From an uncultured Enorma sp. (lineage in GTDB: Bacteria > Actinomycetota > Coriobacteriia > Coriobacteriales > Coriobacteriaceae): 6,413 bases of DNA. The translations under genes and the position numbers were made by a program. The notes below the pieces were generated by a model. The model was not told the DNA's origin and ran no database searches. It was given only the letters and a program-made list of their open reading frames with translations. Positions 1 through 4,573 of the stretch are shown in pieces. The number at the start of each line of letters is the position of its first letter. Within the stretch, counting starts at the first letter, position 1. The stretch covers positions 1 to 6,413 of the forward strand of contig CAJLVH010000114.1 in assembly GCA_905210055.1 (NCBI GenBank). The letters run 5' to 3'.

Positions 1-56
1 CCCGCGTCACGATTCTCTCGTGTGGCCTCAGAGGTGCTGTTCAGACGCTCGCTCAT
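1..56 (-). CDS. N-terminal fragment of an unidentified protein, runs off the window edge
   Basis: An open frame starts with ATG at 56-54 on the minus strand and stays open to the window edge, giving MSERLNSTSEATRENRDA and onward. Its start lies only four bases beyond the TAA of the transmembrane XRE regulator (stop at 63-61), the spacing expected for a translationally coupled second gene of an operon. A purine-rich stretch inside the end of the upstream gene could act as a weak ribosome binding site. The 18 visible residues are hydrophilic, with no signal peptide or membrane segment. The fragment is too short to identify a family. By position it may be a target or partner of the regulator, but that is inference. 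It could also be a chance frame. Confidence 0.5.
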   Translation of the reverse strand, partial: MSERLNSTSEATRENRDA

Positions 57-60
57 AGGG

Positions 61-828
61 TTACTCGTCGTCTTCCTCTGTGATTTCGACAGACTCTGCC
101 AGGTTTTGCGCCTCTGGCCACGGCTTTCCGCCACGTACATCGAAGCTTACCCACACATGCTGACCAGCTTGCAATTCGATGTCTTCCGTTATGGGTTCCG
201 GCAGGTCGGGCGCATCCGGCGGATCAACTTCATTCGATACCGTGTACATGGTGTTGCTATCGACGCTGCAGACTATGTAGCGCGATTCGTAGGAGTCGGT
301 GGGACCCATATCGACAACGAAATCGCCGTGCCGTTCGTCGCAGGCGATGACGGTTCCTTCAATGATGATGTAGTCGGGCTTGCTTTCGTGTACGCACCAT
401 ACGAGCATGAGCGTCAGCAGCGTTGAGGCGATTCCGCAGGTGATGAGCAGCAGCTTTCGCTGAAAGGGGCGCGGGCTTTCGGGTTCGTTCTCGCTGGGGC
501 TAGGAGCGGTGGCTGGCTGCGCGGGGTTTTCGGCAGCTGGGCAATCCGCCTGCTGCAACGAGTCCGTCGTCGGGGAGCCGCCCATTGTCTGCGCCGGGTT
601 TTCGTTCTCTGCGCCGGCGGCATCGTTATCAATTCCCACGAGCGACCCCAGCTCTACTCCGTACAGACAGGCGAGGGCAATAAGGTTGTCGGTGCCCGGG
701 ACGGACTCGCCGCACTCCCATTTCGATACCGCCTGCCGGCTCACACCGAGTTTTCGCGCAAGGTCTTCCTGGCTGATGCCGCTGGAACGCCGAAGTTCGT
801 AGAGGCGCTGGGCGAGAGGCGTGCTCAT
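61..828 (-). CDS. Membrane-anchored XRE-family transcriptional regulator with extracytoplasmic domain
   Basis: The 255-residue product starts with a classic XRE/Cro helix-turn-helix (about residues 5-62; core ISQEDLARKLGVSRQAVSKW at 18-37), which should bind operator DNA. A low-complexity linker rich in Ala, Pro, Glu and Asn follows (about 68-122). Basic residues (R120, R124, K125) precede one hydrophobic helix (about 126-146), so the N-terminus should be cytoplasmic. The remaining ~109 residues should lie outside the membrane. They are beta-rich and acidic, contain two cysteines (C163, C187) that could form a disulfide, and loosely resemble small OB-fold-like secreted domains. The start at 828 is chosen over an in-frame ATG at 843 because AAAGGA sits six bases upstream of 828 and overlaps the longer start. 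This is a one-component, ToxR-like layout: DNA-binding head, single span, outer sensor. The signal and target genes are unknown; the coupled gene at 1-56 is one candidate target. Confidence 0.88.
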   Translation of the reverse strand: MSTPLAQRLYELRRSSGISQEDLARKLGVSRQAVSKWECGESVPGTDNLIALACLYGVELGSLVGIDNDAAGAENENPAQTMGGSPTTDSLQQADCPAAENPAQPATAPSPSENEPESPRPFQRKLLLITCGIASTLLTLMLVWCVHESKPDYIIIEGTVIACDERHGDFVVDMGPTDSYESRYIVCSVDSNTMYTVSNEVDPPDAPDLPEPITEDIELQAGQHVWVSFDVRGGKPWPEAQNLAESVEITEEDDE

Positions 829-834
829 GACGGT

Positions 835-840
835 TCCTTT
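835..840 (-). promoter_or_regulatory. Ribosome binding site that fixes the start of the XRE regulator
   Basis: The minus strand reads AAAGGA here, six bases before the ATG at 828-826. The alternative upstream ATG (843-841) overlaps this motif and has no comparable Shine-Dalgarno sequence, so the shorter protein is preferred. Confidence 0.7.
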
Positions 841-859
841 CATGGTGGGGTGTGCCTAC

Positions 860-869
860 GCATGCATGC
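860..869. repeat. Perfect 10-bp palindrome upstream of the XRE gene (possible operator)
   Basis: GCATGCATGC is a perfect palindrome 31 bases upstream of the regulator's start codon. A second, imperfect dyad lies close by at 889-902 (CGTTGT-GT-ACGACG, five of six arm positions complementary). XRE-family proteins usually bind short dyads and often control their own promoter, so either could be an operator. Both also fit chance in GC-rich DNA. Confidence 0.25.
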
Positions 870-937
870 CAAGGCGCTCCGCGACCCTCGTTGTGTACGA
901 CGGCTTAGCGCGGCGGCCTTAGAACCGGATCGCCTCT

Positions 938-966
938 AGTGTACCGGGTGCGTCCCCGCATGCCAC
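938..966 (-). promoter_or_regulatory. Possible promoter of the XRE regulator
   Basis: On the minus strand a -35-like GTGGCA (966-961) and a -10-like TACACT (943-938) are separated by 17 bases. Each matches the sigma-70-type consensus at four of six positions. The rest of the 276-base gap between the exporter stop and the regulator start (829-1104) shows no supported gene and no terminator with a T-run on the minus strand, so read-through from the exporter is also possible. The gap contains an 8-bp direct repeat TCGCGAAC (1062-1069 and 1087-1094) and a bulged hairpin at 979-1001. Confidence 0.3.
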
Positions 967-1104
967 CATCTTCGGCTGGCAATTCCGCAACTGGCGGTTG
1001 CATGCGATCGATACCTGGTAGTTTGTCGCGTTTGGAGCAGCGATTGCGCTTGGTCGCATCGTCGCGAACGCGCCGCGCTGCCAAGCTCGCGAACCGCCGC
1101 GTCC

Positions 1105-2883
1105 CTATTCGCTCCCCAAAAACGCGCCGGACTGGCGGCTCCATAGCTGCGCATACTCGCCATCGGCGCCCACGAGCTCCGCGTGCCGTCCGTCCTCCAC
1201 GATCTCGCCGTCACGAATGACCACGATGCGGTCGAGTGCGGCGACGGTCGAGAGGCGGTGCGCGATGACGAGCGACGTGCGGTCGCGCATGAGGTTCTCG
1301 AGCGCGTCTTGGATGAGCTTCTCGCTTTCGGAATCGAGGGCGCTCGTGGCCTCGTCGAGCACGAGGATCGGCGCGTCCATGAGGATGGCGCGCGCGATGG
1401 CGATGCGCTGACGCTGCCCTCCGGAGAGCTTCACGCCGCGTTCGCCCACCTGCGTGTCGAGTCCGCGCGGCAGGCGCTCGATGAACTCGAGGGCGTTTGC
1501 CTCGCGCGCGGCGCGCAGTATCTCGTTCTCCGTGGCGTCCGGCCGGCCGTAGGCGATGTTTTCACGCACGGTGCGGTGGAAGAGGAGCGGCTCCTGCGGC
1601 ACATAGGCGATATGCTGGCGCAGGCTCACCTGGCTCACGTGCGCGATGTCCTGGCCGTCGATCTTGATGCTACCGCCCGAAAGGTCGGCAAGACGCAACA
1701 GAAGCGTGGTGAGCGTCGTCTTGCCGCTGCCCGAACGCCCGACGAGACCAACGCGTTGACCAGCGGGAATGTGGAGGTTGAACCCGCGGAACACGGCGTC
1801 TTCGGTGCGCGCGTCTGCATAGTGGAAGTCGACGTCGCAGAAATCGATGGCACCCGCCGTGACGTGGAGCGCGGGGGCATCGGGGTCGTCTGCCACGAGG
1901 CGTGGCTCGTCGAGGGCGACGGTGAGGTCGTGTGCTTCGCCGAAGGAGCGGTTAATCTGCTGGAACATCTGCGACAGCATGTTGAAGCGGCCGGTGAGCG
2001 AATTCGTATAGGTGAACATCATGACGAGCGTGCCGGCCGAGATGCCGAACCACGCGTTGCCGCCCGCGATGAACACGGCGACGAGCCCCATCATCATCAC
2101 GATGAGCGAGCTCGTGACGGCGCCGGTCTTCACCGTGCGGCGCATGCGTCGGCTATCGGCGGCGCGCACGTCCTGGTTCGCCTCCTCGAAGATGCTCTGT
2201 TCGTATGCCTCGCGCCCCGCGGTCTTTACCGCGAGGATGTTCGTGATGGAATCTGAAAGTTCGCCCGAGAGGCGGTTCTGCGCAGCGCTTGCGGCGGCAT
2301 TGATGGGCAGGATCTTGCGGTAGAGTTTGAACACGATCGCCACGTAGGCAGCGAGCACCACCACGAGGATCGCGACGAACGCGGGCGCGAGCGGGGCGAG
2401 CATGCAGATGGTGAGGACGGCTGTCGAGGCGGTAGGCAGTGCGGAGTAGGTGAAGTTGTCCATGAGCAGGCTGTAGGCAGATATGAACTTCTGCGTGGAG
2501 CTCACGAGCGCGCCGCCGAAGCGGTTGGTATGGAACGTCATCGATTGGTTGGAAAGCGTGTCGAATGCGAGCCGTCCGAGTTCGTAGCCGGCGCGAATCT
2601 CGAGTTTGGCGCAGGCATAGTCCTGCAGCTTGCTGCACACCTGGCCGGCGACGTTCACCGCGATGAGCGCGGCGATGTAGGGGCCGAATACGGGGAGCAC
2701 ATCTTCCGCGGCGACGCCGCCCGCGCCCACGCGGTCGACGATCGCGCCCACGATAAGCGGGTTCGCGAACGTGAGGAAGAAAACGTAGCCCAGCGTGACC
2801 GCGACATCGAGCACGAACATCGGCAGCTGGATGCGCGTGACGCTCCAGAAGTAATGCAGGGTTCGGCGGGTTACGGAGGCCAC
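1105..2883 (-). CDS. ABC exporter, half-transporter with fused membrane and ATPase domains
   Basis: The 592-residue protein has the full layout of an MsbA/BmrA-type (type IV) exporter that pumps a substrate out of the cytoplasm using ATP. The N-terminal domain carries about six membrane helices (near 18-40, 63-82, 148-165, 168-187, 255-275, 278-298). The C-terminal nucleotide-binding domain is complete: A-loop Tyr355, Walker A GRSGSGKT (382-389), Q-loop Gln430, signature LSGGQ (486-490), Walker B ILVLDE ending in catalytic Glu511, and H-loop His542. With all catalytic residues intact it could work as a homodimer; no partner half-transporter is adjacent. The start is GTG, supported by AAGGGAG six bases upstream. 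No peptidase or other extra domain is present. The substrate (lipid, drug or peptide) cannot be read from the sequence. The gene is transcribed divergently from rplJ. Confidence 0.93.
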   Translation of the reverse strand: MASVTRRTLHYFWSVTRIQLPMFVLDVAVTLGYVFFLTFANPLIVGAIVDRVGAGGVAAEDVLPVFGPYIAALIAVNVAGQVCSKLQDYACAKLEIRAGYELGRLAFDTLSNQSMTFHTNRFGGALVSSTQKFISAYSLLMDNFTYSALPTASTAVLTICMLAPLAPAFVAILVVVLAAYVAIVFKLYRKILPINAAASAAQNRLSGELSDSITNILAVKTAGREAYEQSIFEEANQDVRAADSRRMRRTVKTGAVTSSLIVMMMGLVAVFIAGGNAWFGISAGTLVMMFTYTNSLTGRFNMLSQMFQQINRSFGEAHDLTVALDEPRLVADDPDAPALHVTAGAIDFCDVDFHYADARTEDAVFRGFNLHIPAGQRVGLVGRSGSGKTTLTTLLLRLADLSGGSIKIDGQDIAHVSQVSLRQHIAYVPQEPLLFHRTVRENIAYGRPDATENEILRAAREANALEFIERLPRGLDTQVGERGVKLSGGQRQRIAIARAILMDAPILVLDEATSALDSESEKLIQDALENLMRDRTSLVIAHRLSTVAALDRIVVIRDGEIVEDGRHAELVGADGEYAQLWSRQSGAFLGSE

Positions 2884-2889
2884 GGAAAG

Positions 2890-2896
2890 CTCCCTT
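2890..2896 (-). promoter_or_regulatory. Ribosome binding site supporting a GTG start for the ABC exporter
   Basis: The minus strand reads AAGGGAG six bases before the GTG at 2883-2881. This strong Shine-Dalgarno match justifies the non-ATG start. Confidence 0.75.
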
Positions 2897-2927
2897 CAGG
2901 CGAATGCGTAAGAATACCCAAGCAGTT

Positions 2928-2933
2928 ATTCTA
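2928..2933 (-). promoter_or_regulatory. Candidate -10 element of the ABC exporter promoter
   Basis: The minus strand reads TAGAAT, five of six matches to TATAAT, preceded directly by TG. It would give a leader of about 40 bases before the GTG start. No good -35 hexamer lies 16-18 bases upstream, so activity would rest on the -10 region or an activator. Confidence 0.4.
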
Positions 2934-3031
2934 CATCGGGGCATCTGGAACCACGACGTGTTGTCGCTGGCGAGATTCCCGCGAGGTAAAACAATCCCTG
3001 GGGTAATGTTACATGAAGCTTTCGTGCGCAC

Positions 3032-3062
3032 TTGACGAGCGGCTCGCCACAAGCCATACTAT
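3032..3062 (+). promoter_or_regulatory. Promoter of the rplJ-rplL operon
   Basis: TTGACG (3032-3037) is a near-consensus -35. Two overlapping -10 candidates follow: CATACT at 3055-3060 (17-base spacer) and TACTAT at 3057-3062 (19-base spacer). Both place the transcript start just before the L10 leader, as expected for a ribosomal protein promoter. Confidence 0.6.
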
Positions 3063-3079
3063 TCGCTGGTTCACGCACG

Positions 3080-3154
3080 AACCCGCTGCCAGAGACAGCC
3101 GGTGCCGAGAGGCGGGTCCAAGGCTCAATGGGGTAACCCGCCAGCCGAGGTGGT
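3080..3154 (+). ncRNA. Ribosomal protein L10 leader (cis-regulatory RNA)
   Basis: This 5' leader carries the conserved core of the L10 leader family: AGACAGC (3093-3099) followed by GGTGC (3101-3105), and the closing GCCGAGGT (3144-3151). A 7-bp helix GGCGGGT (3111-3117) pairs with ACCCGCC (3136-3142), and GCTG/CAGC (3085-3088 with 3096-3099) forms a smaller one. In known members this RNA mimics the 23S rRNA site of uL10; free uL10-bL12 complex binds it and represses the operon. Here it sits between a promoter and an intrinsic terminator upstream of rplJ, which fits that role. Recognition is from memory of the consensus, and the boundaries are approximate. Confidence 0.85.
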
Positions 3155-3181
3155 CGAGCAGATAGCTCATGTGTCTTCTCG

Positions 3182-3216
3182 CCCCCGTCGCTCTCGCAGC
3201 GCGGGGGTTTTCTTTT
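3182..3216 (+). terminator. Intrinsic terminator acting as attenuator before rplJ
   Basis: CCCCCG (3182-3187) pairs with CGGGGG (3202-3207), and CGCT (3189-3192) with AGCG (3198-3201), leaving one bulged T and a CTCGC loop. The run TTTTCTTTT (3208-3216) follows at once. It lies 30 bases after the L10 leader and 66 bases before the rplJ start, so it should stop transcription when the leader is bound by uL10-bL12, as in the Bacillus type of control. I could not identify a specific antiterminator pairing by eye. Confidence 0.82.
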
Positions 3217-3281
3217 CCAAGACATCCCCGCAAGTCTTAAAGCGGGTCGTGCCTGGGAAAGGTAACGAGGAGGTGTAACAG

Positions 3282-3803
3282 ATGCCACAGCAGTACAAGA
3301 TCGACAAGGTTGCCGAGATCGAGTCTCACATCGCAGACAGCAACGGCGTGTTCGTCGTCGGTTACAACGGCCTTACCGTGAAGCAGGCGCAGGAGCTGCG
3401 TCACCAGCTTCGTGAGGTCGGCGCCGAGATGAAGGTCTACAAGAACAACCTCACCCGTCTTGCGCTCAAGAACCAGGAGCAGCCGGAGATCGACGAGATT
3501 CTCGTTGGCCCGCTCGCCTATGTGTTCTACTCGCAGGATCCGGTGGAGCCCGCGAAGGCGCTCAAGGAGTTCGCCACGAAGTCCAAGGGTGTTCTCGAGA
3601 TCAAGGGCGGTATCTCCGAGGGCAAGGCGGTTACGGCCGAAGAGGTCAACGCTATCGCCGACCTGCCTACGAAGGATCAGCTTCTTGGTCAGATCGCTGG
3701 CCTCATCAACGGCTTCGCCCGCGACATCGCGGTCTGCGTCAACGGCGTGTCGAGCGGTCTCGCCCGCACCGTCCAGCAGATCTCCGAGCAGAAGGCTGCG
3801 TAA
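3282..3803 (+). CDS. rplJ: Large ribosomal subunit protein uL10 (L10)
   Basis: The 173-residue product is the base of the ribosomal stalk. It binds 23S rRNA beside uL11 and carries the bL12 dimers that recruit and activate the translational GTPases. The N-terminal globular domain (about 1-130) shows family landmarks such as YNGLTVKQAQELRHQLR (29-45) and the KVYKNNLTRLAL stretch (51-62). The C-terminal helix (about 130-173, LPTKDQLLGQ through ISEQKAA) is the bL12-binding spine. Its length is near that of the E. coli protein and would suit two dimers, by inference. The start is certain: AGGAGGT (3268-3274) lies seven bases upstream of ATG. It is the first gene of the rplJ-rplL operon, controlled by the leader and attenuator upstream. 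Confidence 0.97.
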   Translation: MPQQYKIDKVAEIESHIADSNGVFVVGYNGLTVKQAQELRHQLREVGAEMKVYKNNLTRLALKNQEQPEIDEILVGPLAYVFYSQDPVEPAKALKEFATKSKGVLEIKGGISEGKAVTAEEVNAIADLPTKDQLLGQIAGLINGFARDIAVCVNGVSSGLARTVQQISEQKAA

Positions 3804-3811
3804 AACAGCCG

Positions 3812-3884
3812 GCGCGGAGTATCCGCGCACCCCGGCGCGCTTGCGCGCCGCTTGATACGTTCGCTACCGTGCGAAGACGCACGG
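3812..3884 (+). other. Three tandem perfect hairpins in the rplJ-rplL spacer
   Basis: The 102-base spacer between the two genes contains three successive stems of exactly seven perfect pairs: GCGCGGA/TCCGCGC (3812-3828, 3-base loop), CGGCGCG/CGCGCCG (3833-3850, CTTG loop) and CCGTGCG/CGCACGG (3867-3884, AAGA loop). None is followed by a T-run, so they are not ordinary terminators. The last stem ends six bases before the rplL Shine-Dalgarno. Possible roles are mRNA protection, processing, or shaping the several-fold higher output of bL12 relative to uL10. Confidence 0.7.
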
Positions 3885-3905
3885 CAACTGAAAGGATTGC
3901 TTACC

Positions 3906-4247
3906 ATGGCTAAGCTTACCAACGAAGAGATCATCGAGGCTCTTAAGGAAATGACCCTGCTCGAGGCTTCCGAGCTCGTCAAGATGATCGAGGACACCTT
4001 CGGTGTCTCCGCCGCCGCTCCCGCTGAGGAGGAGAAGACCGAGTTCGACGTCGTGCTCGAGGGCTTCGGCGACAACAAGATCGCTGTCATCAAGGTCGTC
4101 CGCGAGCTCACCAGCCTCGGCCTCAAGGAGGCCAAGGAGGTCGTCGAGAGCGCTCCGAAGGCCGTGCTCGAGGGTGTCAAGAAGGAGGACGCCGAGGCCG
4201 CCAAGGCGAAGCTCGAGGAGGCCGGCGCTGCCGTCTCCCTCAAGTAG
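3906..4247 (+). CDS. rplL: Large ribosomal subunit protein bL12 (L7/L12)
   Basis: The 113-residue acidic protein forms the mobile part of the ribosomal stalk; its C-terminal domain contacts EF-Tu, EF-G, IF2 and RF3. The N-terminal dimerisation and uL10-binding helices lie at about 1-32 (MAKLTNEEIIEALKEMTLLE). A short hinge follows (about 33-44), then the C-terminal domain (45-113) with the conserved KTEFDV, KIAVIKVVRELTSLGLKEAK and VESAPK segments. The hinge (GVSAAAPAEEEKTEFDV) is about nine residues shorter than in E. coli. The start at 3906 is chosen because AAAGGA (3891-3896) precedes it by nine bases and it matches family N-termini; the in-frame extension upstream to 3852 crosses the third spacer hairpin and is not protein-like. 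A strong terminator follows. Confidence 0.97.
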   Translation: MAKLTNEEIIEALKEMTLLEASELVKMIEDTFGVSAAAPAEEEKTEFDVVLEGFGDNKIAVIKVVRELTSLGLKEAKEVVESAPKAVLEGVKKEDAEAAKAKLEEAGAAVSLK

Positions 4248-4290
4248 TTCGCCGCAGGCCCCGTGCCTGCCTGCGTTTGCTTGACGCCGA

Positions 4291-4323
4291 AGGGCGAGAT
4301 CCATACGGGTCTCGCCCTTTTTT
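4291..4323 (+). terminator. Intrinsic terminator of the rplJ-rplL operon
   Basis: AGGGCGAGA (4291-4299) pairs with TCTCGCCCT (4310-4318). The stem extends inward through T4300-G4309 and two C-G pairs to an ATAC loop, for about 12 pairs in all. A run of six T (4318-4323) follows. It lies 44 bases after the rplL stop and separates the operon from guaA. Confidence 0.92.
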
Positions 4324-4573
4324 CGTTTGCGGGCGAGCGGTCTGTTTGCGGACGAGCGATCCTCGATTTTGAAAAAAGCGCATCTTGGGGGAGCCGTTGC
4401 GATGTATCGCCGGACTTTATGGGGAATCTCTCGCGTGCGCGACGCGGCGGGTTCCCGTGTGTATCATGGACACTTGTGAAAATGAGTGCTGGAAGCAGCG
4501 GGGTTCTTCCGGATCGACGAGTCTGCGTGGGACACCCGGAGCGTCCGGCTCGTGAGAGAGGGAGTTTCATTTC
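4324..4573 (+). promoter_or_regulatory. guaA upstream region: weak promoter candidate and a structured leader
   Basis: This gap between the rplL terminator and guaA should hold the guaA promoter. The best -10 candidate is TATCAT (4462-4467), but no good -35 lies 17 bases upstream. The leader just before guaA can form a compact branched fold: ACGAG (4517-4521) with CTCGT (4549-4553) enclosing GTG/CAC (4527-4535) and CCGGA/TCCGG (4536-4548). A second CCGGA at 4509-4513 could compete for the same TCCGG. The guaA Shine-Dalgarno AGAGGGAG ends at 4564, nine bases before ATG. I recognise no known riboswitch and no small gene here. Confidence 0.35.

Noticed and set aside
829..843. Five-residue longer start for the XRE regulator
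   Set aside because: The ATG at 843 overlaps the AAAGGA that serves the ATG at 828, and it lacks its own binding site.
905..1220. Several short open frames on both strands between the exporter and the regulator
   Set aside because: They are Arg-rich, overlap each other and the exporter end, and lack ribosome binding sites; absence of stops is expected at this GC content.
1183..2256. Long plus-strand open frame (357 codons) opposite the ABC exporter
   Set aside because: It is antisense to a fully motif-supported ABC exporter, its translation is rich in Glu, Arg, Ala and His runs typical of GC-rich shadow frames, and no ribosome binding site or family motif is seen.
3852..3905. N-terminal extension of rplL to an earlier start
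   Set aside because: The extension reads through the third spacer hairpin and the Shine-Dalgarno; family N-termini and spacing fit the ATG at 3906.
4324..4573. Purine riboswitch upstream of guaA
   Set aside because: I looked for the conserved purine aptamer core and loop-loop segments and did not see them.
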